Assembly (NCBI RefSeq): GCF_042657185.1
Contig: NZ_JBHSNN010000013.1
Source of the DNA: Ureibacillus thermophilus
Lineage (GTDB): Bacteria > Bacillota > Bacilli > Bacillales_A > Planococcaceae
Length of the DNA: 64,000 nucleotides
Direction: 5' to 3' (one strand)
The first letter of the stretch is position 1. Every line of letters starts with the position of its first letter. Shown here piece after piece: positions 42,040 to 50,027 of the stretch. A program made the translations under genes and the position numbers. A model generated the notes under the pieces. The model was not told the origin of the DNA. It did not search any database and saw nothing but the letters and a program-made list of their open reading frames with translations.

Positions 42040-42396
42040 CATGGGGAGTTGTCATGAAAGGGGTTTCATTATATAATGAACTTGAATATACAAACTATTC
42101 TGAAAATTATATCATTAAAAAACTTAAAACAAAATCCTTTTCATTTTCTCCTTCTTCAAAATTATGTAAATATAATTTTTCTTTCTTTATGTTTTTACAC
42201 TCCGCAGTATTCACACAACGATTTACTCCTTTTTATGTAAAAATACATCATTCCAATTTTTAAACTGTAACAGCTGGATTTACTTCAAGCAGCTTTTCCT
42301 AAATCACTTTTTACAATAAGCATTGTCCTTATTTCGAATGGTTTACGAGGGAAATTAAAATTTCCCATTTTTATAATTTTTATGAGGAGGTTTTTT
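42040..42396. other. Intergenic region without recognised gene
   Basis: This is A/T-rich sequence between the ysgA terminator and the lipocalin-like gene. It holds a 16-bp palindrome TTCATTATATAATGAA at 42065-42080, which may be chance in such composition. A 69-codon open frame from 42054 has no ribosome-binding site or familiar sequence. I see nothing else. Confidence 0.5.
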
Positions 42397-42861
42397 ATGA
42401 AATTAATCGAACAGCTTATAGGAGTTTGGCAGTTAATTTCATTTGAAGACAGGGATTCCAATGGGCAGGTGATTTATCCTTTAGGGGAGGATCCGACTGG
42501 TTATCTTATATATCATCCTGATGGATATGTGTCTGCCCAATTAATGCGCAAAGGGCGTCCTCCATATGCATCTGGTGATTTGCTTCAAGGAACAACGGAA
42601 GAAATGGCTAAAGCTGCAAGGGGATATCTTGCCTACGTAGGGAAATTCGAAGTGAAAGAAGAAGAAAATCGAATCATTCATTATATTGATGTAAGCCTAA
42701 ATCCAACCTTAATCGGAACTGAATTGCACCGAATTCCTTCCTTTGACGGAGAAATGATGACGCTACATAATGGGAAAAAACCGGATCAGAAATTTGTTTT
42801 TAGAAGGGTGGAAGATTTGGACCACTTGAAACAATTGGCGATTTATCGTAGAATAAACTAA
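42397..42861 (+). CDS. Lipocalin-like domain protein
   Basis: A 154-residue cytosolic protein resembling the Lipocalin_5 (lipocalin-like) family. GVWQLISFEDRDSNGQV at the start, DPTGYLIYHPDGYVSAQLM (about 31-49) and YLAYVGKFEVKEEENRIIHY (about 76-95) are the family beta-strand signatures. Its ligand is unknown; in other bacteria the domain accompanies small-molecule metabolism. It starts at ATG 42397 with GAGGAGG eight bases earlier. It is a single gene between the ysgA terminator and the pheS T-box. Confidence 0.7.
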   Translation: MKLIEQLIGVWQLISFEDRDSNGQVIYPLGEDPTGYLIYHPDGYVSAQLMRKGRPPYASGDLLQGTTEEMAKAARGYLAYVGKFEVKEEENRIIHYIDVSLNPTLIGTELHRIPSFDGEMMTLHNGKKPDQKFVFRRVEDLDHLKQLAIYRRIN

Positions 42862-42889
42862 GATTTTTCCATATATAATTGAATATGGT

Positions 42890-43140
42890 TAAATGCGTTT
42901 GGAGCGGGAAGAGTAAATATTCATCGGCTGCATGACAGGGAGCATAAGCCGCGACTGAAAGCTTATGTATGCAGTAGAATATTGAAGTTCACCCCGCAAG
43001 CAGCGTCCGGGACCAGAGATTATTCTCTGTAAAGGATTGCCGGCCAATGCCGTTATGTCAATGAAGTGATTGCATATTTGCAATAACTAGGGTGGTACCG
43101 CGAATGTTCCTCGTCCCTTGATTTGGGGCGAGGTTTTTTT
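42890..43140 (+). promoter_or_regulatory. T-box leader of pheST
   Basis: tRNA-Phe-sensing leader. T-box motif GGTGGTACCGCGA is at 43091-43103. The terminator CCTCGTCCC (43109-43117) pairs with GGGGCGAGG (43125-43133) and is followed by T7. A phenylalanine codon TTC at 42988-42990 (GAAGTTCACC) is in the expected place at the end of stem I and is my specifier candidate. The 130 bases after the terminator, to pheS, show no further structure. Confidence 0.92.
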
Positions 43141-43276
43141 ATTTTGATCAAAGGATGAATAGATTCACAAAATTCATCCATTTGTTCACCAAAAGATAAA
43201 AAATTCACAAAATCTGTCAATATTGGTGCAAAAATGGTCAACATACAGATGATAAAGTATTTAGGGAGGTTACATG

Positions 43277-44314
43277 ATGGAACAGCAACTCAAGCAAATC
43301 GAGCAAGAAGCCGTTGAAAAAATTGCGGCTTGTACGAATTTGAAAGAACTGAATGATATTCGTGTGAAATACTTAGGGAAAAAAGGATCCATCACAGAAG
43401 TGTTGAAAGGAATGGGAAAACTTTCGCCTGAAGAGCGTCCGAAAATCGGGGCTCTTGCCAATACGGTGCGGGAAAAGGTTACTCAAGAGTTGGAAGAGCG
43501 GGCAAAATTTTTAGAAGAACAGCAAATCCGAGAGCAGTTGGAAAAAGAATCGGTGGATGTAACTCTTCCTGGACGCAAAGTGCGGGTTGGAAACAGACAT
43601 CCTTTAACACGCGTTGTGGAAGAATTGGAAGATTTATTTATTTCCATGGGTTATGAAGTGGCGGAAGGTCCTGAAGTGGAAACGGATTATTTCAACTTTG
43701 AAGCGTTGAACTTGCCAAAAGGACATCCTGCCCGCGATATGCAAGATACGTTCTATATTACGGAAGAAACGCTTCTTCGCACTCATACATCTCCTGTTCA
43801 GGCGAGAACAATGCTTGCCAAAAAAGGTAAACCGTTCCGCATCATTTGCCCTGGGAAAGTGTATCGCCGCGATACAGACGATGCGACTCACTCCCATCAA
43901 TTCATGCAAATTGAAGGGCTTGTAGTTGGAGAAAACATTCGCATGAGCGACTTAAAAGGCACGCTTGATAAATTGGCGAAAAAAATGTTTGGCGAAGATC
44001 GCGAAATTCGTTTGCGTCCAAGTTTCTTCCCATTCACAGAGCCATCTGTAGAAATGGACATCTCCTGCTTCCGCTGTGGAGGAAAAGGATGCAATGTATG
44101 TAAACATACAGGATGGATTGAAATTTTAGGAGCCGGCATGGTTCATCCAAATGTGCTTGAAATGGGCGGATATGATCCGAAAAAATTCTCTGGTTTTGCT
44201 TTTGGAATTGGTGTAGAGCGCATTGCGATGTTGAAGTATGGAGTAGAAGATATTCGCAATTTCTATATCGATGACATTCGATTCTTATCACAATTCCATC
44301 GGGCAGAAGGATAA
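43277..44314 (+). CDS. pheS: Phenylalanyl-tRNA synthetase alpha subunit
   Basis: Catalytic subunit of the alpha2-beta2 PheRS, 345 residues. An N-terminal coiled coil covers about 1-90. The class II core shows motif 1 GPEVETDYFNFEALNLPKGHP, motif 2 GKVYRRDTDDATHSHQFMQIEG and motif 3 GFAFGIGVERIAMLKYG. A CFRCGGKGCNVCKHTGWIEI segment lies near residue 255. ATG 43277 (MEQQLKQ) fits both homologues and AGGGAGGT spacing; ATG 43274 is adjacent. pheT follows 12 bases later. Expression is set by the T-box leader. Confidence 0.98.
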   Translation: MEQQLKQIEQEAVEKIAACTNLKELNDIRVKYLGKKGSITEVLKGMGKLSPEERPKIGALANTVREKVTQELEERAKFLEEQQIREQLEKESVDVTLPGRKVRVGNRHPLTRVVEELEDLFISMGYEVAEGPEVETDYFNFEALNLPKGHPARDMQDTFYITEETLLRTHTSPVQARTMLAKKGKPFRIICPGKVYRRDTDDATHSHQFMQIEGLVVGENIRMSDLKGTLDKLAKKMFGEDREIRLRPSFFPFTEPSVEMDISCFRCGGKGCNVCKHTGWIEILGAGMVHPNVLEMGGYDPKKFSGFAFGIGVERIAMLKYGVEDIRNFYIDDIRFLSQFHRAEG

Positions 44315-44326
44315 GGAGGGTACATC

Positions 44327-46732
44327 ATGTTAGTTTCATTGAAATGGTTGCAAGAATATGTAGATATACAAGGATTATCAGCAGAAGAATTAGCGGAAAA
44401 AATCACTCGCGCTGGTATTGAAGTGGATTCCGTCATCGATCGTTCTCAAGGCATGACAAATATCGTCGTTGGTCATGTTTTATCAAAAGAAAAACATCCG
44501 GATGCCGATAAATTAAGCGTTTGCCAAGTGGATGTCGGTACGGATGTTAGACAAATCATTTGCGGCGCGCCAAACGTGGCTGCAGGCCAAAAGGTAATCG
44601 TGGCGTTGCCTGGTGCCAAACTTCCAGATGGCATCAAAATTAAAAAAGCGAAAATGCGCGGCCAAGAATCAAACGGAATGATTTGCTCATTGCAAGAGTT
44701 AGGCATTGAAAGTCGCGTTGTGCCAAAAGCGTATGCGGATGGCATTTATGTATTGCCTGATGATGCAGTGCCTGGTTCCGATGCGCTGGAAATTCTTGGA
44801 CTTCGGGATACAGTGTTGGAGCTTGATTTGACGCCAAACCGCTCCGATGCCCTCTCCATGCTGGGGGTTGCCTATGAAGTGGGCGCTATTTTATCAAAAG
44901 ACGTAAAATTGCCGGAAATTCAATATGAAGCTTCTAAAGAAAGAGCAGAAGATTACATCAAAGTTCGCGTAGAAGCGCCAAAAGAAAATCCATTATATGC
45001 AGCAAAAGTCATTAAAAATGTGAAAGTGGCAGAATCGCCATTATGGTTGCAGCACTATCTAATGGCAGCGGGCGTTCGTCCTCACAATAACGTTGTCGAT
45101 ATTACAAACTACGTATTGCTCGAATATGGCCAACCCCTTCACGCTTTTGACTACGATGCATTAGGTACAGGCGAAATCGTCGTCCGTTTGGCAAATGAAG
45201 GTGAAAAAATTGTCACTTTGGACGATCAGGAACGAACACTTCAAAGCCACCATTTGGTCATTACAAATGGAAAAGAACCGGTTGCCGTTGCAGGCGTGAT
45301 GGGCGGAGCCAACTCAGAAGTAACGGAAAAAACGACAACGGTTGTATTGGAAGCTGCTTATTTTGACGGATTATCTGTTCGCCGCACATCAAAAGATTTA
45401 GGGTTGCGTTCCGACTCCTCTGTACGTTTTGAAAAAGGCGTCGATCCAAACCGAGTGTTAGAGGCCCAAGAGCGGGCAGTGCAGCTCCTTGCTGAACTTG
45501 CTGGCGGAGAAGTGCTGGAAGGAACGGTGCTTGTCGATGAACTTGATAAAACACCAGCACGCATTGTCATTTCACAGGATGATATTAATGCAAAATTAGG
45601 CATGAAAATTTCGTTGGAAGAAATGATTTCCATCCTTCAACGTTTGAAATTTGATGTGGAGGCAAAACGCGGTTTATTAGTAATCGATGTGCCGACTCGC
45701 AGACAAGATATCAAAATAGCAGAAGATATGATCGAAGAAATTGCAAGACTTTACGGCTACGATGAAATCCCAATCACATTGCCTGAAGGAAAAACACAGG
45801 TCGGTGGTTTGACACCTTATCAACAAAAACGCCGCATTGTCCGCAACTTCTTGGAAGGGGCAGGACTCTATCAAGCCATTACGTATTCATTAACTTCCGA
45901 AGAATGGTCTCAAAAATTTGCGTTGAAAAAAGAGGAAACAACGAAATTATTAATGCCAATGAGCGAAGACCGCACAACACTTCGCCAAAGCTTGATTCCG
46001 CATTTATTGCAAGCAGCAAGCTATAACATGGCACGCCAAGCGGATTCCGCATGTTTATATGAAATCGGCTCTGTATTCCTTGGCAAAACAGAGGAAGGAT
46101 TGCCATTTGAAGAGGAGCATGCAGCCTTTGTCATCACTGGAAAATGGGTGGATGATGCGTGGCTCGGAGATAAACGCAATGTGGATTTCTTTGTGGCAAA
46201 AGGCATTGTGGAAGGATTAATCGAAAAATTAGGTTTAACAGAACGCATTACCTATGAAAAAGCAACGATGGATGGACTTCATCCTGGACAAACAGCAAAC
46301 ATTTTGCTTGATGGTGAACGAGTTGGTATCATTGGTGGACTTCACCCAGCAGAACGAAAAGCATGGGATTTAAAAGAAACATATGTAGTAGAGTTGAATT
46401 TACATGCATTATTGCATGCTGAAGCAAAAGGCGTTGAATACGAGCCGGTACCACGCTTCCCAATGGTAACGCGGGACATTGCCGTGGAAGTAGATCGAGC
46501 TGTTTCTGCCGGAGAACTTGAAAACATCATTCGCAAAGCGGGTACGAAGTTGTTAAAATCGGTGAAAGTATTCGATGTATATGAAGGAGAGAACATCGAA
46601 GCAGGCAAAAAATCTGTTGCCTTCACATTGACATACTTCAACCCTGAACGAACTTTAACGGATGAAGAAGTGGCAAGCGCTCATGAAAAAGTATGGAAAG
46701 CATTAGAAGAAGCCGGCGCGGCAATCCGATAA
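44327..46732 (+). CDS. pheT: Phenylalanyl-tRNA synthetase beta subunit
   Basis: Editing and tRNA-binding subunit of PheRS, 801 residues. Domains in order: EMAP/tRNA-binding OB-fold (about 40-155, GHVLSKEKHPDADKLSVCQV), B3/B4 editing region (about 210-390, with HNNVVDITNYVLLEYGQPLHAFDYD), B5 DNA-binding-like domain (about 400-480), catalytic-like core, and C-terminal FDX-ACB anticodon domain (YEPVPRFPMVTRDIAVEV onward, about 705-800). It starts at ATG 44327 after AAGGAGGG. It is co-transcribed with pheS and ends in a terminator. Confidence 0.98.
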   Translation: MLVSLKWLQEYVDIQGLSAEELAEKITRAGIEVDSVIDRSQGMTNIVVGHVLSKEKHPDADKLSVCQVDVGTDVRQIICGAPNVAAGQKVIVALPGAKLPDGIKIKKAKMRGQESNGMICSLQELGIESRVVPKAYADGIYVLPDDAVPGSDALEILGLRDTVLELDLTPNRSDALSMLGVAYEVGAILSKDVKLPEIQYEASKERAEDYIKVRVEAPKENPLYAAKVIKNVKVAESPLWLQHYLMAAGVRPHNNVVDITNYVLLEYGQPLHAFDYDALGTGEIVVRLANEGEKIVTLDDQERTLQSHHLVITNGKEPVAVAGVMGGANSEVTEKTTTVVLEAAYFDGLSVRRTSKDLGLRSDSSVRFEKGVDPNRVLEAQERAVQLLAELAGGEVLEGTVLVDELDKTPARIVISQDDINAKLGMKISLEEMISILQRLKFDVEAKRGLLVIDVPTRRQDIKIAEDMIEEIARLYGYDEIPITLPEGKTQVGGLTPYQQKRRIVRNFLEGAGLYQAITYSLTSEEWSQKFALKKEETTKLLMPMSEDRTTLRQSLIPHLLQAASYNMARQADSACLYEIGSVFLGKTEEGLPFEEEHAAFVITGKWVDDAWLGDKRNVDFFVAKGIVEGLIEKLGLTERITYEKATMDGLHPGQTANILLDGERVGIIGGLHPAERKAWDLKETYVVELNLHALLHAEAKGVEYEPVPRFPMVTRDIAVEVDRAVSAGELENIIRKAGTKLLKSVKVFDVYEGENIEAGKKSVAFTLTYFNPERTLTDEEVASAHEKVWKALEEAGAAIR

Positions 46733-46760
46733 CATTACAAATTGTCACAAGTACACATGC

Positions 46761-46790
46761 AAAGGCTGGAGCTGATTCCAGCCTTTTTTT
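46761..46790 (+). terminator. Terminator after pheT
   Basis: AAAGGCTGGA pairs with TCCAGCCTTT around GCTGAT, followed by T residues. Confidence 0.9.
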
Positions 46791-46842
46791 ATGCACCCTT
46801 TTTCCGGCTCCATGAGGAAAAGGATAGAGGTAATTTATAGAA

Positions 46843-47292
46843 TTATTTAGAAGGGCGTTCATCTATTTCTTGAGTTTTTGGATTGAAAGAGCCATATAAA
46901 GCACCAAGCACTCCACTGATTGAATGAATCAGTCCAAAGGTATAAACATCGAAATAAAGTTGTCCAGTTTCTTCGCTGATTTCAAAAAGGGAGGCGCCAA
47001 TCGAATTTTTCATATCCATAAACAGGTATAAAAAAAATGCAGTAAGCAAAAGGCCTCCATAAATAACAAGCCATTTCCCTCGATTTTTTCCTATGCGAAC
47101 AACGGTTAAAAAATAGCGGAACGTTGTAAATAAACTTAAGAGAATAAATGGAAACAAAAATATAATGCAGATGAATCCTAAATTTCCTGTTGTTCCACTA
47201 ACTTCCGTTTCAAAGAGCTGGTTGACAATTAAAAAGCCGAAAAAGGTAATGGCCAAGCTGATCAGCCAACTTAATCGAATCACATACATCAT
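46843..47292 (-). CDS. Membrane protein of unknown function
   Basis: I do not recognise this 149-residue protein. It has four hydrophobic segments (about residues 5-24, 38-60, 75-94 and 117-133). Between the third and fourth lies FMDMKNSIGASLFEISEETGQLYFDVY, given here in two parts as FMDMKNSIGASLF and EISEETGQLYFDVY. The cytosolic C-terminus is FNPKTQEIDERPSK. It starts at ATG 47292 or the next codon. It is convergent with pheT and divergent from the isochorismatase-like gene, apparently as a single gene. It is not seen at this position in B. subtilis. Confidence 0.6.
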   Translation of the reverse strand: MMYVIRLSWLISLAITFFGFLIVNQLFETEVSGTTGNLGFICIIFLFPFILLSLFTTFRYFLTVVRIGKNRGKWLVIYGGLLLTAFFLYLFMDMKNSIGASLFEISEETGQLYFDVYTFGLIHSISGVLGALYGSFNPKTQEIDERPSK

Positions 47293-47429
47293 CCATTCTT
47301 TTGCATTATTGGATACAACTATTAATTATAGCGCATCTTGAAAAGAAAAAAGCCCTTAAGAAAAAAATTCACTTTCAAGGAATTTTCAACATTTTGTAGA
47401 ATAAAGAATGTGAAGAAATAGAAAAGGGG

Positions 47430-47978
47430 ATGAGGAAGTTGTTAACAAAAGAAAATGCTGTGCTTGTGTTGATTGATATTCAGGGGAAGCTTGCCCGCAT
47501 TGTGGACAATAGCGAATTTGTCATTGGAAATATCGCCAAAATGGTGCAAGGGGCAAAAGTTTTAGGGTTGCCGATATTATGGCTGGAGCAATATCCAAAA
47601 GGGTTAGGCCCGACAGTGGAAGAAATTGCTCAGCATCTACCGGATGAAAAGCCTATTGAAAAAATTACCTTCAGCGCTTATGATACGGAGGAATTTGTTA
47701 AAGCCCTGCAAGCGACTGGACGCAAAAAAGTATTAATTGCCGGAATTGAAACGCACATATGCGTATATCAAACAACTGCCCACTTGTTGCAAAACGGCTA
47801 TGAAGTGGAAGTGCTGGCTGACTGCGTATCGTCCCGCACGGCTTTAAATTCTGAAATTGGTCTAGAGAAAATGAAGCAAATCGGCGCAAAACTCACAAGC
47901 GTTGAAATGGCATTATTTGAAATGCAGCAAATCGCAAAAGGCGATGAATTTAAAGCTATCAGCAACATTGTAAAATAG
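47430..47978 (+). CDS. Isochorismatase-like cysteine hydrolase
   Basis: A 182-residue single-domain hydrolase of the isochorismatase/nicotinamidase superfamily. The catalytic triad can be read as D16 (VLIDIQG), K78 (PIEKITFSAYD) and C111 (GIETHICVYQT). The nicotinamidase metal-site DxHxxH is missing, so nicotinamidase activity is unlikely; it groups with hydrolases of unknown substrate (YcaC-like). The start is unclear: ATG 47430 directly abuts AAGGGG, while TTG 47439 has better spacing. It is a single gene with its own terminator. Confidence 0.82.
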   Translation: MRKLLTKENAVLVLIDIQGKLARIVDNSEFVIGNIAKMVQGAKVLGLPILWLEQYPKGLGPTVEEIAQHLPDEKPIEKITFSAYDTEEFVKALQATGRKKVLIAGIETHICVYQTTAHLLQNGYEVEVLADCVSSRTALNSEIGLEKMKQIGAKLTSVEMALFEMQQIAKGDEFKAISNIVK

Positions 47979-47988
47979 AAGTTTCAAC

Positions 47989-48026
47989 AAGCTGTCTAGA
48001 AAATAGAGTTTCTAGGCAGCTTTTTA
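47989..48026 (+). terminator. Terminator after the isochorismatase-like gene
   Basis: AAGCTGTCTAGAAA pairs with TTTCTAGGCAGCTT (one mismatch) around ATAGAG, followed by TTT. Confidence 0.8.
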
Positions 48027-48066
48027 TTCAAAGGCATTGCAAGGGAGGAGCGTCTTTCAGTAATAT

Positions 48067-48108
48067 TTAAAAAAAGAAAAGAGCGAGTAAATGTTTCATC
48101 GCTCTTTT
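48067..48108 (-). terminator. Terminator serving the minus-strand small gene
   Basis: AAAAGAGCGA (48077-48086) pairs with TCGCTCTTTT (48099-48108). On the minus strand it is followed by CTTTTTTTAAAT, a strong U tract, 43 bases after that gene's stop. Confidence 0.75.
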
Positions 48109-48150
48109 ACAAAGCTATATTCATTAATCAGGAGGTTGTTTCACGCGCCA

Positions 48151-48336
48151 TTATTCCTTTTCAGAAAATGAATCATGTCTTTCACGAATGGAAGGATGTT
48201 CCTTCTTTTTTGGAATATGAAATTCCTCTTCCAATCCAAACTCTTCCATATTCTTTCCTTTGCTTCCAACAGATTGTTTTCCACGAATCATTTCAAAATG
48301 CCTTGCATGGTTCTCTAAATCCGTTCGATGTTCCAT
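48151..48336 (-). CDS. Small hydrophilic protein of unknown function
   Basis: A 61-residue, strongly charged protein (MEHRTDLENHARHFEMIRG at the start, KKKEHPSIRERHDSFSEKE at the end) with no hydrophobic segment and no cysteine. I do not recognise a family. Support for a real gene: GAAGGGAGAG eight bases before ATG 48336, a terminator just after the stop in the same orientation, and no competing frame. Its size and composition resemble the small coat or SASP-like proteins of spore formers, but no signature confirms this. Confidence 0.55.
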   Translation of the reverse strand: MEHRTDLENHARHFEMIRGKQSVGSKGKNMEEFGLEEEFHIPKKKEHPSIRERHDSFSEKE

Positions 48337-48560
48337 TGCTTGTCTCTCCCTTCAATGTTAATATGAATCATTTTTGCAAAGTTATGCATTCAAAAATGAA
48401 CAAGGGAGATTGCTGCATGTAGTATGCTTATTAATATAACTAATGAATATATATAAAAATATCTAATTGTAATTTCAAACTCATATACGAATATCTTATG
48501 GAGTATAGCAATATATTAATTTTGGTAGGAAGAAAATGTGAGATTTAGGAGGAAGGAACA

Positions 48561-48779
48561 TTGTCAATCAATAAAGGGCAATTAATCGAATTAATTGAAA
48601 ATTTACCAAAATCGGCTCATATTACAACGTACTACTATTTAAAGAATTTAACGAAATCAAAACGTTTCCAAGACGAGATGGATTTTGAAGATTATTCTTT
48701 TCTTCAAAAGCGGAAAACAGAACAGTCCTTCTGGGTGGACGCTTTTATAGATTATCATATAAATACAAAAAGAATATAG
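48561..48779 (+). CDS. Small protein of unknown function
   Basis: A 72-residue mixed-charge protein, helical by composition: INKGQLIELIENLPKSAHITTYYYLKNL followed by FQDEMDFEDYSFLQKRKTEQSFWVD (written here in pieces: INKGQLIELIENLPKSAH; TTYYYLKNL; EDYSFLQKRKTEQSFW). The start is TTG 48561 with TTAGGAGGAAGG eight bases before it, a good ribosome-binding site. No family recognised. The N-terminal half recalls short DNA-binding or toxin-neutralising helices, but that is speculation. It is a single gene upstream of the LysM-CAP gene. Confidence 0.5.
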   Translation: MSINKGQLIELIENLPKSAHITTYYYLKNLTKSKRFQDEMDFEDYSFLQKRKTEQSFWVDAFIDYHINTKRI

Positions 48780-48980
48780 AAACCTAGTAATTTATTCCTA
48801 TTTCAAATATATTTCAATTTTTTTACGAGATTCAAAGAGTAAAAACTAGTAATAACAAGGTCTTTGAGAATTAATATTTCAATGTAATGAGACTGTAAAA
48901 ATCCTTCCAAATATTTTGTGATGAATTCATCGCGAATTCTTTTTATGATGAATTTGCACACAAAAAAAAAGGAAGGATGA

Positions 48981-49595
48981 ATGAAGATGAAAAAGAAATT
49001 ACAAAAAAGCGCAGGAGCTCTTATCTTATCCATTGGGTTATTATTGCCAGCAACGGCTTTGGCTGCTGGAACATATACAGTTGTTTCTGGAGATACACTT
49101 TGGAAAATTGCAGTTAAAACACAAACAGGTGTGCAAGAGCTGATTAATGCCAATCCGCAATTAGAAAATCCAAATTTAATTTATCCGGGACAAAAAATCA
49201 ATGTGCCAGAAAAAGTAGGGCAAGCTTATGAAGAAGAAGTTGTAAAACTAGTCAATGCAGAACGGGCAAAAGCAGGATTGCCTGCATTAAAATCTGATTG
49301 GGAACTAGCGAGAGTGGCAAAACATAAATCTCAAGATATGCATGATAATAGATATTTTGACCATACAAGCCCGATATACGGTTCACCTTTTACAATGATG
49401 AAAAACTACGGTATCCAATATAAATCCGCCGGTGAAAATATTGCGATGGGCCAAAGTACGCCTGAACAAGTAGTAAAAGCGTGGATGAATTCACCAGGAC
49501 ACCGCGCAAACATCTTAAACAAAAACTATACGCATATCGGTGTGGGCTATGTAAAAGATGGTCATTATTGGACACAAATGTTTATTCAAAAATAA
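48981..49595 (+). CDS. Secreted LysM and CAP (SCP/PR1) domain protein
   Basis: Exported protein of 204 residues. Signal peptide 1-29 (KKKLQKSAGALILSIGLLL, cleaved near ALAAG). One LysM peptidoglycan-binding module follows (about 31-77, YTVVSGDTLWKIAVKTQTGV to LIYPGQKINVP). The CAP domain covers about 84-203, with the conserved residues in HKSQDMHDNRYFDHTSP, SAGENIAMGQSTPEQVV and WMNSPGHRANILNKNYTHIG, resembling B. subtilis YkwD and the spore-associated SafA/YkuD-type LysM proteins. A wall or spore-coat location is inferred. ATG 48981 or 48987 could start. Copy A4 follows 11 bases after the stop. Confidence 0.9.
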   Translation: MKMKKKLQKSAGALILSIGLLLPATALAAGTYTVVSGDTLWKIAVKTQTGVQELINANPQLENPNLIYPGQKINVPEKVGQAYEEEVVKLVNAERAKAGLPALKSDWELARVAKHKSQDMHDNRYFDHTSPIYGSPFTMMKNYGIQYKSAGENIAMGQSTPEQVVKAWMNSPGHRANILNKNYTHIGVGYVKDGHYWTQMFIQK

Positions 49596-49606
49596 TTATT
49601 TTCCGA

Positions 49607-49923
49607 GAGGCTGGGACATAAACAAAAAATGAAAGGGGCAGTTGAAAGAGTTTTGATAAAAAATTGAACTAACGAAAAATTGATTGAAGTGACGGGGCGA
49701 ATTCCTGTCGCGCACGCTTAGTCGCAAAGCGGAGAAAGCTCAAGGAAGTAAATTCAAAGCTTTCCTGCGACGAGCCCTCTCGAGACCACGAGGAGCGAAG
49801 GAATGACTCAGAGGAGGGCCCGCAGAAAGCGTCCCCGGAACGGAAATCAATTTTAATAATATATCAAAAAAACATCATTTTCTCTTTGGAGAAAATGATG
49901 TTTTTTAGATTTGTCCCAACCTC
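49607..49923 (+). repeat. Family A repeat, copy A4 (long core, 317 bp)
   Basis: It has ends GAGGCTGGGACATAA and TTGTCCCAACCTC and the long core, nearly identical to A1, including GTCGCGCACGCTTAGTCGC. Its right hairpin is AACATCATTTTCTC/GAGAAAATGATGTT as in A3 and A5, so core type and hairpin type assort independently. It lies left of the nuclease-helicase gene. Confidence 0.88.
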
Positions 49924-50027
49924 TTTTTCTATTTAGAATAGACTTTGCAAAAAAATGGGATATGACTATAATTCAGTTTAAAGTAGTTTTTAATATTAGA
50001 GGGAATATTTAAAAGGGGATTATTACA

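Noticed and set aside
42065..42080. TTCATTATATAATGAA palindrome as an operator
   Set aside because: The symmetry is A/T-only in an A/T-rich gap, with no promoter of a nearby gene overlapping it; likely chance.
42054..42263. 69-codon open frame after the ysgA terminator
   Set aside because: No ribosome-binding site, low-complexity A/T-rich composition and no recognisable similarity.
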